Shown here one piece after another: positions 20,092 through 27,886 of a stretch of 64,000 bases of DNA (its first letter is position 1; each line of letters starts with the position of its first letter). Location of the stretch: NCBI RefSeq assembly GCF_004362395.1, contig NZ_SNWE01000001.1, positions 124,001-188,000 of the forward strand, given 5' to 3'. The position numbers and the translations under genes were made by a program. This DNA is from Salegentibacter sp. 24 (GTDB lineage Bacteria; Bacteroidota; Bacteroidia; Flavobacteriales; Flavobacteriaceae). Below the pieces are notes generated by a model that saw only the letters and a list, made by a program, of their open reading frames with translations, was not told the DNA's origin and did no database searches.

Positions 20092-20676
20092 ATGATGCAT
20101 CCAGATACCGAATTGCGATTTATAAATGAAAAAGTGGGCTATGGCGTGGTTGCTACTAAAAATATCCCAGAGGGTACAATTACCTGGGTTCAGGACGATT
20201 TAGACCGTATTTTTTATACCTCTCAGGTAGAAAAACTACATCCTAAAAGTTTGAAAATGTTGGATAAATATGCATTTCGAAATCGTTTTGGCGATTTGGT
20301 ACTGTGTTGGGATTTGGCTAAATATGTTAACCATAGTTTTAATTCTAACTGCTTTTCTACTGCCTATGGTTTTGAGATCGCGATAAAGGATATTGAGATT
20401 GGCGAAGAGCTAACGGACGATTACGGGTATTTAAATATTGATGAAGCTTTTGAACCAAACCAGGAAAAAAGTTCCAGGAAAAAGGTGTATCCGGATGACT
20501 TGCTAAACTATCATAAAGAATGGGATGAAATTCTACAGAAATCTATCCGAAAAGTTGAGATGGTATATCAGCCGCTGATCGAACTTATCTCAGAAGGAAT
20601 CCAGTTGGAGTTGCAAAAAATTCTCTTGGGTGAAAAAGAAATGGATTCTATTTTAAACCTTTATTATCAGCGTTAG
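20092..20676 (+). CDS. SET-domain protein (putative lysine methyltransferase)
   Basis: 194 residues. The SET core spans ~8-118: GYGVVATKNIPEGT (N-terminal G-x-G SAM loop), KYVNHSFNSNC (the NHS motif) and GEELTDDYGY (the ELxxDY motif), i.e. all three SAM/lysine-site signatures are present. The C-terminal ~75 residues are helical. There is no pre-SET or transit region. It is inside the biotin cluster, 65 bp after bioA and 97 bp before the ketoacyl synthase gene. The substrate is unknown. An ATG doublet gives an alternative start 3 bp later. Confidence 0.85.
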   Translation: MMHPDTELRFINEKVGYGVVATKNIPEGTITWVQDDLDRIFYTSQVEKLHPKSLKMLDKYAFRNRFGDLVLCWDLAKYVNHSFNSNCFSTAYGFEIAIKDIEIGEELTDDYGYLNIDEAFEPNQEKSSRKKVYPDDLLNYHKEWDEILQKSIRKVEMVYQPLIELISEGIQLELQKILLGEKEMDSILNLYYQR

Positions 20677-20747
20677 GCTTCTTAGAATCTTATTTCAATT
20701 CTATTAATTTTTTAAGCAGAATATTTAGTGGTTGATACTACAGACTG

Positions 20748-20755
20748 TATTTTTG
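20748..20755 (+). promoter_or_regulatory. Promoter -7 box upstream of the ketoacyl synthase gene
   Basis: TATTTTTG (TAnnTTTG) lies 18 bp before the TTG start at 20774. No good -33 box was found. It may give the second half of the biotin cluster its own transcript. Confidence 0.35.
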
Positions 20756-20773
20756 CTAAAAAAATAATCAGTT

Positions 20774-21931
20774 TTGAAATCACCAGTATTTATATCTTCA
20801 TTTGGCACTGTTTCTGCCCTTGGGCAGTCCAAAGCAGAAATATGGAACAATTATAAAACTCCTAAACATTTTATTACCAAACATATGTTTGGTAATAAGG
20901 AAGCTTTTGCGGCATTTTTACCTAAAGAAGTGCGAAATGATATTGAAACACTTAGGAATACCAACAGCCAGTATGGGAAAATAGACGAATCCGTTCTGTT
21001 CGCAATTTTTTCTGCCAGAAAAGCAATTAAGGAAGCGGGCTGGGGGAATGATAAAAATATAGGGATTAATATTGGGAGCTCGCGAGGGGCTACAGGATTA
21101 TTCGAAAAATACCATAAAGAATTTATCAAAAACGGGGAAGCTTCAACCCAGGCTTCACCTTCAACTACCTTAGGTAATATTTCTTCCTGGGTTGCCCAAG
21201 ACCTTCAAAGTGCCGGCCCTGAATTTTCTCATAGCGTGACCTGCTCAACCGGTTTGCACGCGATTGCAAATGCAATTGCCTGGATGCAGGCGGGCTTTTG
21301 TGATAAATTTCTTGCTGGAGGTAGTGAAGCTGCGCTTACGCCCTTTACCATAGCCCAGATGAAGGCGATGAAAATCTATGCCTCAGAAGAGCTTGATTTT
21401 CCATGCCGTGCTTTAGATATGAAGAAAAAGCGAAATTCTATGGTGCTGGGGGAAGGTTCAGGAATTTTGGCCTTACAAAATCAAAATTCAGAGGAAGCAC
21501 TTGGTAGAATTACAGGGATTGGTTACGCGACCGAAATTTTGAAACACAGCGTTTCAATTTCAGAACATGGAGAATCTTTGCAAAAAGCGATGAGAATGGC
21601 AGTTGGCAAAAAAGAACTTTCCGAGATTGATGCCGTGGTGATGCATGCCCCAGGGACTTTAAGAGGAGATCTTTCCGAAGTGAATGCATTAAAGGCTGTT
21701 TTTGGTGAAAATATTCCTGCTATGACCAGCAATAAATGGAAGCTTGGCCATACCTTCGCCACTTCTGGAATACTGAATTTGGAGCTGGCTGTTTTGATGC
21801 TGCAGCATCAGGAATTTATAGATGTTCCCTTTTCTGAAATCAGTAAAATCCCATCTAAATTAGAAAATATCTTGGTGAATGCCATTGGCTTTGGTGGGAA
21901 TGCAGTGTCTATATTGGTAAGCAGGAAATAA
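20774..21931 (+). CDS. Beta-ketoacyl-ACP synthase (FabB/F-like)
   Basis: 385 residues of the KAS I/II thiolase fold. The Cys-His-His triad is intact: Cys157 in HSVTCSTGLHA, His291 in VMHAPGTLRGD and His326 in KLGHTFATSG. The usual HGTGT is changed to HAPGT and GHT.GA.G to GHTFATSG, so it is a divergent member. The TTG start at 20774 gives the conserved-looking N-terminus MKSPVFISSFGTVSALG. Its place between bioA and bioB suggests a role in pimeloyl chain supply, but this is inference; a general fatty-acid role cannot be excluded. Confidence 0.85.
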   Translation: MKSPVFISSFGTVSALGQSKAEIWNNYKTPKHFITKHMFGNKEAFAAFLPKEVRNDIETLRNTNSQYGKIDESVLFAIFSARKAIKEAGWGNDKNIGINIGSSRGATGLFEKYHKEFIKNGEASTQASPSTTLGNISSWVAQDLQSAGPEFSHSVTCSTGLHAIANAIAWMQAGFCDKFLAGGSEAALTPFTIAQMKAMKIYASEELDFPCRALDMKKKRNSMVLGEGSGILALQNQNSEEALGRITGIGYATEILKHSVSISEHGESLQKAMRMAVGKKELSEIDAVVMHAPGTLRGDLSEVNALKAVFGENIPAMTSNKWKLGHTFATSGILNLELAVLMLQHQEFIDVPFSEISKIPSKLENILVNAIGFGGNAVSILVSRK

Positions 21932-21992
21932 GCTTTTTGAGAAAGCTTTGAAAACTTTCTTCGCCGAAGGTCTATTAAAGCGCAGTTTTATT

Positions 21993-22000
21993 TATTTTTG
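21993..22000 (+). promoter_or_regulatory. Promoter -7 box upstream of bioB
   Basis: TATTTTTG lies 17 bp upstream of the bioB ATG in an 86-bp gap. It suggests that bioB and the two cupin genes can be transcribed separately from the ketoacyl synthase. Confidence 0.4.
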
Positions 22001-22017
22001 AAATCAAATCTATTTCT

Positions 22018-23109
22018 ATGGCTACAAGACATAACTGGACAAAAGAAGAAATACTCGAAATATACAACAAACCATTAATGGAGCTGCTTTATGAGGCGGC
22101 CACTGTGCACAGGGAACATCACGATCCCAATACTGTACAGGTTTCAACCTTACTTTCCATTAAAACCGGTGGCTGCCCAGAAGATTGTGGCTATTGTCCC
22201 CAGGCAGCGAGATATCACACCAATGTGGAAGGAAATGACCTTATGAGTGTAAGTCAGGTCAAAGCACAGGCATTACGCGCAAAAGCATCAGGAAGTTCCC
22301 GGGTTTGTATGGGTGCAGCCTGGAGAAATGTAAAGGATGGGGTGGAATTCGATTCTGTTTTGGAAATGGTGAGAACCATTAATAAACTAGATATGGAAGT
22401 TTGTTGTACCCTAGGAATGATAACAGAAAATCAGGCGCAGCGACTTGCCGAAGCCGGATTGTATGCATATAATCATAATTTAGATTCTTCAGAAGAATAT
22501 TATAAAGAAGTTATTTCTACTCGTGGCTATCAGGACAGATTAGATACTATAGGAAACGTTCGAAAAACCAATGTGACAGTCTGTAGCGGTGGAATTATTG
22601 GAATGGGTGAAAGTGCAAACGATCGTGCTGGAATGCTGGTGGCCCTATCTACCTTGAGTCCACAACCAGAATCTGTACCAATTAACGCTTTAGTGCCAGT
22701 AGAAGGAACTCCAATGGAGGAACAAGAGCCAGTTTCTATCTGGGAAATGGTGAGAATGGTAGCAACGGCTAGAATTGTCATGCCTGAAACTCAGGTTAGA
22801 CTTTCGGCAGGAAGAACTCAAATGAGTAGAGAAGGACAGGCGATGTGCTTTTTTGCTGGTGCCAATTCAATTTTTGCTGGGGATAAGTTACTGACTACAC
22901 CAAATCCTGATGTCAGTGAGGATATGGAATTGTTTAAATCCTTAGGGTTGAATCCTCAGAAAGCTTTTGAGAAAAAACAGCAGCCTGAAAGTGTTTCTGC
23001 CGAAGATTCCAAATACCAGAATTTAGGTGAAAAGCCAAAATGGTCAAGACCCGGGCACAAGATTGAAAGGAATTTAGAGGCGCAACAAAAATCCAAGGCC
23101 AAGGTATAA
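22018..23109 (+). CDS. bioB: Biotin synthase
   Basis: A radical-SAM enzyme inserting sulfur into dethiobiotin. The 363 residues include the CPEDCGYC cluster motif (Cys53, Cys57, Cys60), YNHNLDSSEEYY, the GGIIGMGES loop and AGRTQMSREGQAMCFFAGANSIF near the end of the barrel. A ~45-residue Lys/Gln/Ser-rich tail follows. The first cupin gene begins 12 bp after its stop. Confidence 0.98.
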   Translation: MATRHNWTKEEILEIYNKPLMELLYEAATVHREHHDPNTVQVSTLLSIKTGGCPEDCGYCPQAARYHTNVEGNDLMSVSQVKAQALRAKASGSSRVCMGAAWRNVKDGVEFDSVLEMVRTINKLDMEVCCTLGMITENQAQRLAEAGLYAYNHNLDSSEEYYKEVISTRGYQDRLDTIGNVRKTNVTVCSGGIIGMGESANDRAGMLVALSTLSPQPESVPINALVPVEGTPMEEQEPVSIWEMVRMVATARIVMPETQVRLSAGRTQMSREGQAMCFFAGANSIFAGDKLLTTPNPDVSEDMELFKSLGLNPQKAFEKKQQPESVSAEDSKYQNLGEKPKWSRPGHKIERNLEAQQKSKAKV

Positions 23110-23121
23110 CAAATCGAAATC

Positions 23122-23991
23122 TTGAAACTGAATCTGCAAAACATACCGCGGGTTAAAACGCTTTCAAAAGAAGAATTTTTGAAAGACTATTTTATTCCAG
23201 AAAAACCGGTTGTGTTTGAAGAGCTCTCTGCCGATTGGCCTGCAACCCAAAAATGGGATTTTGATTATTTTCGGAAGAAAGCCGGAGATATGGTAGTACC
23301 CCTGTATGACGGAAAACCAGCAAAAGGCAGACAAAGTTCTCATGGACCCGTAAAGAAAGTCCCTATGCGGGAATACATTGATATCCTGGAGAAGGGTCCC
23401 ACACAACTGAGAATGTTTTTCTTTAATCTTCTTCAAAATTGCCCGGATTTAATCCATGATTTTCAATATCCCGATTTAGGGGTGAAATTCTTTAAAAAGT
23501 TACCCGTATTATTTGTCGGAGGACAAGGAAGTAGTGTTGTTATGCATTATGATATGGATCTGGCCAATAATTTTCATTTTAATTTTATCGGGGAAAAAAG
23601 AGTGATCCTTTATCCTCCTTCCGAAACAAAATTTTTGTATCATGTACCATACTCCATAGTTAGTATGGAGATAATAAATATGGATGATCCAGATTTTGAA
23701 AAGTATCCGGCACTAGCTATAGCTCAGGGATTTGAAACTAGACTAAAACATGGTGAAGCCCTTTATATTCCAAGTAAGTGGTGGCATTTTATAAAATATG
23801 ATACTGCCAGTTTATCCATGACCTTAAGGTCATTGCCGCAAAAACCTGGACGAATCGCCGAGGTGTTTAAAAATTTGATGATTACTCGAAATTACGACAA
23901 TTTAATGCGTAAAATTAAGGGGCAGGAATGGGTGGATTACAAGAATAGAAAAGCAATTGAAAACACGCATAAAAGTGCTGGAATCGAATGA
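23122..23991 (+). CDS. JmjC-type cupin-like protein (Cupin_8), copy 1
   Basis: 289 residues of the Cupin_8/JmjC-like Fe(II)/2-oxoglutarate oxygenase family. The N-terminal PVVFEELSADWPA is typical of this group. The facial triad is visible: His142-x-Asp144 (MHYDMD) and His222 (WWHF); KRVILYPP (159-166) is the family strand after the first ligand pair. The TTG start is 12 bp after bioB. It is followed with a 4-bp overlap by a paralogue. Likely cytosolic oxygenase (hydroxylase or demethylase); substrate unknown. Confidence 0.85.
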   Translation: MKLNLQNIPRVKTLSKEEFLKDYFIPEKPVVFEELSADWPATQKWDFDYFRKKAGDMVVPLYDGKPAKGRQSSHGPVKKVPMREYIDILEKGPTQLRMFFFNLLQNCPDLIHDFQYPDLGVKFFKKLPVLFVGGQGSSVVMHYDMDLANNFHFNFIGEKRVILYPPSETKFLYHVPYSIVSMEIINMDDPDFEKYPALAIAQGFETRLKHGEALYIPSKWWHFIKYDTASLSMTLRSLPQKPGRIAEVFKNLMITRNYDNLMRKIKGQEWVDYKNRKAIENTHKSAGIE

Positions 23992-24869
23992 TGGAGAAAG
24001 AAGATCGCTTGAATTTAGAACCTATACCAAGGCTAAAGAATATTTCTAAAACTGATTTTTTAGAACAATATGTTCGCCAACAAAAGCCTGTGGTAATTGA
24101 ACACTTAACAGATGACTGGCCAGCTAAGCATAAATGGAGCCTGGATTATATCAAGAAAGTAGCTGGAGAGAAAACAGTACCGCTATACGATAACCGTCCA
24201 ATTCATTCAAAGCAAAAATTTAACGAACCCCATACTGAAATGAAAATGGCAGAATATATAGATCTGCTGAAATCCAAACCTACTAATTACCGTATTTTTC
24301 TTTATCATTTGTTGAAAGAGGTCCCTGTTTTACAAAAAGACTTTAAGTTTCCTGATTTGGGAATTCGTTTTCTAAAGCAACTGCCCACTTTGTTTTTTGG
24401 AGGAGAGAATTCCAAAGTTTTTATGCATTATGATATTGATTTTGCTAATATCCTACATTTTCACTTCCATGGAAAAAAACGCTGTATTCTTTATCCACCT
24501 ACTCAGACTAAATACCTATATAAAGTACCTCATGCCTTAATTTCCCGTGAGGATATAGACTTTAACAACCCAGATTTTCAAAAATTCCCGGTTTTGAGAA
24601 AAGCAAAAGGCTTTGTAACTGAATTAAACCACGGCGAAGCCTTATACATGCCTGAAGGTTACTGGCATCAGATGACTTATTTGACGCCCGGTTTTTCTAT
24701 GAGTTTAAGGGCTACTCCAAGAACACTGACCAATTTTTCTAAAGCGGTTTATAACCTTGTTGTGATGCGTAATTTTGATAATTATATGAGGAAATTAAAA
24801 GGACAAAAGTGGATAGATTACAAAAACGAAGAAGCGATAAGGCGAACGCATAAGAAAAATAAAGTTTAG
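23988..24869 (+). CDS. JmjC-type cupin-like protein (Cupin_8), copy 2
   Basis: 293 residues, a tandem paralogue of the preceding gene with the same architecture: PVVIEHLTDDWPA, triad His147-x-Asp149 (MHYDID) and His227 (YWHQ), KKRCILYPP and a common C-terminal RNFDNYMRKLKGQKWIDYKNEEAI-like helix. The ATG overlaps the previous stop (ATGA), so the two are translationally coupled. Divergence outside the motifs argues for different or complementary substrates, or a heterodimer. Last gene of the biotin cluster. Confidence 0.85.
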   Translation: MMEKEDRLNLEPIPRLKNISKTDFLEQYVRQQKPVVIEHLTDDWPAKHKWSLDYIKKVAGEKTVPLYDNRPIHSKQKFNEPHTEMKMAEYIDLLKSKPTNYRIFLYHLLKEVPVLQKDFKFPDLGIRFLKQLPTLFFGGENSKVFMHYDIDFANILHFHFHGKKRCILYPPTQTKYLYKVPHALISREDIDFNNPDFQKFPVLRKAKGFVTELNHGEALYMPEGYWHQMTYLTPGFSMSLRATPRTLTNFSKAVYNLVVMRNFDNYMRKLKGQKWIDYKNEEAIRRTHKKNKV

Positions 24870-25009
24870 CTACCAATTTCCTTTATATCCATTATTTCAA
24901 GGAGTATTAGAATCAGTGGGTTATTTTTTTCGTTTCAATCTTTGAAACATGGGCAAAATAAAAAAATCACCAGCCTTAATTTCGTCCGTGGGTGAATAGG
25001 ATAATAAAC

Positions 25010-25486
25010 TTACTCTAACAGCTCGTTTGCGGTATCAAATACAAGATTACTCTCATAGCCTTTACGAAGCAGGAAATCGGCTAATTTGCCCTTCTTCTTA
25101 TATTTATCTGGATCTTTGATAAGCCTGAGCTTCTTTACGGCGAGTTCATTTAATGTGGAGGAGTATTCTTGTGGATCTATTTCTGAAAGAGCTATCTTAA
25201 TTATAGGAATGGAAATCTCCCTAAATTTTAATTCTTGTTTGATTTTAACCCTTCCCCATTTTTTTATCCTGAATTTTCCCCGTACAAAACTTCTCGCAAA
25301 TCGTTCTTCATTTAAAAAATCTTCCTGCATGAGTTGAATAATGATTTGCTCCTGTGCCGCTGGAATCATTTTCATTTCAATTAATTTTTCTTCAACTTCT
25401 TTTTGGGAACGGTCTCGGTAGGCGCAAAATTGCATCAATTTGATAGTTGCTTCTTTAACGGTATAAGATTTTTTTATTTCTTTCAA
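25010..25486 (-). CDS. recX: Regulatory protein RecX
   Basis: Three-helix-repeat protein that modulates RecA filaments. Recognisable segments are CAYRDRSQKEVEEKLIEM, LMQEDFLNEERFARSFVRGKFRIKKWG and LADFLLRKGYESNLVFD. The frame is open up to an ATG at 25555, but the extra N-terminus (MLLHRFIPTFITIF) is not RecX-like, and a -7 box TATTTTTG (25520-25513, minus) lies inside it. The TTG-AAA at 25486 gives a normal N-terminus (MKEIKKSYTVKEATIKL, 158 aa) and is preferred. recA is not in this window. Confidence 0.85.
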   Translation of the reverse strand: MKEIKKSYTVKEATIKLMQFCAYRDRSQKEVEEKLIEMKMIPAAQEQIIIQLMQEDFLNEERFARSFVRGKFRIKKWGRVKIKQELKFREISIPIIKIALSEIDPQEYSSTLNELAVKKLRLIKDPDKYKKKGKLADFLLRKGYESNLVFDTANELLE

Positions 25487-25577
25487 GATGGAATATTGCA
25501 GATTTGAGAGTTCAAAAATAGTAATAAAAGTAGGGATAAATCGGTGCAGAAGCAAGGTTTGATTTCAGGCTATTACA

Positions 25578-25613
25578 TAAAAAAAACGCCTTCCGAATGA
25601 ACGAAAGGCGTTA
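25578..25613 (-). terminator. Terminator after rng
   Basis: On the minus strand: AACGCCTT..., short loop, AAGGCGTT followed by eight T. It lies between the rng stop (25616) and recX. Confidence 0.85.
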
Positions 25614-25615
25614 GT

Positions 25616-27154
25616 TTAAAGGATTTCATTTCCTTCTTTATCGTGAAAATGATATTCCATGTACGTGTAAGCGTCTCTTGGTAAAATTTTAACCCAGCGC
25701 TTATGGTCTAAAAACCATTGGGAGCGGGGAGATGGAAAGCCTTTTGTTAGAAAGGCAGCAATAAATGGGTGCGCACTCAAAGTGATCTTTTTATGATCTT
25801 TCTTAATGAGTTTTTCCAGGTCGGTTTTCATTTTGTTTATTAAAAGTATCGGTGCTTCAATCTCACCAGATCCGTTCGGATTGTCCTCACGGGTTTTAAT
25901 ATTCATTTCCGGCCTTACGCGTTGTCTTGTAATTTGTATCAACCCGAATTTGCTCGGTGGCAAAATCTTATGCTTTGCACGGTCGTCACTCATTTCGTTT
26001 CTAAGGTGATCAAACAGGGTCTTGCGGTTTTCTGCTTTTCCCATGTCTATGAAGTCGATCACGATTATGCCACCCATATCACGCAATCTTAATTGCCGGG
26101 CTATTTCTGTGGCGCTAATCATATTCACCTCTAATGCAGTATCTTCCTGGTTTCTGGATTTGTTGGAACGATTACCGCTATTGACGTCTATAACGTGCAT
26201 AGCTTCGGTATGTTCTATTACCAGGTAGGCGCCTTTGCTCATAGAGACGGTGCGCCCAAATGAAGTTTTTATTTGTCTTTCGATACCGTATTTTTCAAAA
26301 ATTGGAACATTAGATTGATATAATTTAACAATCGATTCTTTACTCGGGGCGATCTCGCCCACATAGTCTTTAATTTGTGTATAAAGCGTTTCGTCATCTA
26401 CAGTAATAGAAGTGAAAGAGTCATTAAAAATATCTCTTAACAGGGAAGATGCCCTGTTTAATTCTCCTAATACTTTAGAGGGATGATGCGGTTTATACAT
26501 CTTTTTGCACATTCCTGTCCAACGATCCATCAAATTTTGAAGATCTCTATCCAGTTCTGCTACTTTTTTGCCTTCGGCTACGGTTCTTACAATAATCCCA
26601 AAACCTTTGGGTTTAATGCTTTTTACCAATCGCTTTAACCGGTCTTTTTCTTCTTTGCTTTCAATTTTTTGTGAAACTGAAATACGATTAGAAAAAGGTA
26701 CCAGTACGATATATCGACCCGCGATAGAAAGCTCTGAGCTTATTCGAGGGCCTTTGGTAGAAATAGGTTCTTTTACAACCTGAACCAATAACGATTGATT
26801 TGACTTTAAGACATCGGTAATAATTCCGTCTTTGTCAATATCCTTTTCAAATGTAAAATTCTTTAAGGAATAATCTTTTAATTTACCTGTGCTTACACGT
26901 TTTATGAACTTAAGCATAGAAGAAACCTGAGGGCCGAGATCGTGATAGTGTAAAAAACCATCTTTCTCATAACCGACATTGACAAATGCGGCATTTAACC
27001 CAGGAACAGCTTTTCTAATTTTAGCGATAAAAATATCACCAACATTAAATTTGTTGCTATCTTCTTCCTTGTTGAGTTCAATAAGTTTTCCATCTTTTTG
27101 TAAGGCAAAATCTACAGCAGAGGTTCCGGACCGGATAATTAATTCTTTGTCCAC
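25616..27154 (-). CDS. rng: Ribonuclease E/G family protein (RNase G-like)
   Basis: Endoribonuclease for rRNA maturation and mRNA decay. 512 residues. An S1 domain (~38-130, with KAVPGLNAAFVNVGYEKDGFLHYHDLG) is followed by the RNase H-like/DNase-like core with catalytic acids in HVIDVNSGN and IIVIDFIDMG, then ITRQRVRPEMN. The CPxC zinc-link of E. coli RNase E/G is missing; the equivalent place reads REDNPNGSGEIEAP. No long scaffold tail is present. The start is GTG at 27154. The upstream neighbour is a 29-residue basic protein gene. Confidence 0.93.
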   Translation of the reverse strand: MDKELIIRSGTSAVDFALQKDGKLIELNKEEDSNKFNVGDIFIAKIRKAVPGLNAAFVNVGYEKDGFLHYHDLGPQVSSMLKFIKRVSTGKLKDYSLKNFTFEKDIDKDGIITDVLKSNQSLLVQVVKEPISTKGPRISSELSIAGRYIVLVPFSNRISVSQKIESKEEKDRLKRLVKSIKPKGFGIIVRTVAEGKKVAELDRDLQNLMDRWTGMCKKMYKPHHPSKVLGELNRASSLLRDIFNDSFTSITVDDETLYTQIKDYVGEIAPSKESIVKLYQSNVPIFEKYGIERQIKTSFGRTVSMSKGAYLVIEHTEAMHVIDVNSGNRSNKSRNQEDTALEVNMISATEIARQLRLRDMGGIIVIDFIDMGKAENRKTLFDHLRNEMSDDRAKHKILPPSKFGLIQITRQRVRPEMNIKTREDNPNGSGEIEAPILLINKMKTDLEKLIKKDHKKITLSAHPFIAAFLTKGFPSPRSQWFLDHKRWVKILPRDAYTYMEYHFHDKEGNEIL

Positions 27155-27304
27155 TCTATTAGATTTTTGTCCCGATTGTATCGGGATGGATTAAACATTA
27201 TTTTATCACAGGTTTTTTAATCCTGAAGAAACCCTAAAAATTTTAGGTAATCACTAGGGTTTCAATTTCAATGAACGTTTTAATTAAAAAAAGTAGTGTG
27301 AAAA

Positions 27305-27394
27305 CTACTTTTTCTTATGACGGTTAGCTCTGTTTCTTTTTTTACGCTTGTGCGTAGCTACCTTATGTCTTTTTCTTTTTTTACCACTTGGCAT
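27305..27394 (-). CDS. 29-residue highly basic peptide (possible ribosome-associated protein)
   Basis: A short complete frame that begins MPSGKKRKRHK and ends NRHKKK. Nearly two thirds of its residues are Lys, Arg or His and none is acidic. It sits between rng and the HU gene, in the same orientation. From memory, small proteins of this composition starting MPSGKKRKRHK are conserved across Bacteroidota; a ribosomal or RNA-binding role would fit its composition and its place beside RNase G, but that is inference. It is too short for most gene finders. Confidence 0.75.
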   Translation of the reverse strand: MPSGKKRKRHKVATHKRKKRNRANRHKKK

Positions 27395-27451
27395 AGTGTT
27401 TCTTTTTAATTAATAAATTATTTTCTACAGAAACTGATTTACAGTTTCAAA

Positions 27452-27742
27452 TTACTTAACCTCGACGTTGGTTTTAACCCCTTCCACAAAAATCTTAGCT
27501 GGTTTAAAAGCTGGGATGTTGTGTGCTGGAATTTTAATGGTAGTGTTTTTAGAGATATTTCTTCCGGTTTTTTCAGCTCTTGTTTTTACAACAAAACTTC
27601 CAAATCCTCTTAAATATACGTTATCTCCACTTTCCAATGAAGTTTTTACCTCATCCATGAAGGTTTCAATAGTAGCCTGGACATCACCTTTTTCCATTCC
27701 TAATTTTTCTGAAATGTTTGCTACAATATCTGCTTTCGTCAT
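27452..27742 (-). CDS. hup: HU-family DNA-binding protein
   Basis: A 96-residue histone-like protein. It starts MTKADIVANISEKLG and has the family signature GFGSFVVKTRAEKTGRNISKN with the DNA-intercalating arm ending KIPAHNIPAFKPAK. Bends and compacts DNA as a dimer. Monocistronic or with the small basic gene; own promoter upstream. Confidence 0.97.
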   Translation of the reverse strand: MTKADIVANISEKLGMEKGDVQATIETFMDEVKTSLESGDNVYLRGFGSFVVKTRAEKTGRNISKNTTIKIPAHNIPAFKPAKIFVEGVKTNVEVK

Positions 27743-27793
27743 TTTCGTACTATTTAATATTATAAATTGGGGTTTCTATATTTTTCAAGGGCG

Positions 27794-27825
27794 CAAATAT
27801 AAGAATTAAATCTACAATATTTCAA
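27794..27825 (-). promoter_or_regulatory. Promoter of the HU gene
   Basis: On the minus strand TTG (27825-27823), 21 bp spacer, then TATATTTG (27801-27794), matching the Bacteroidota -33/-7 arrangement. It lies 52 bp upstream of the ATG. Confidence 0.6.
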
Positions 27826-27886
27826 GCCTAATTCATTAAATAATAACGGAATAAACTTTTATTATTGCAACAAGTCTATTTTATGT

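Noticed and set aside
20803-20818. TGGCAC-N5-CTGCC as a sigma-54 promoter
   Set aside because: It lies within the ketoacyl synthase coding region, deviates from TTGCW and does not precede a gene.
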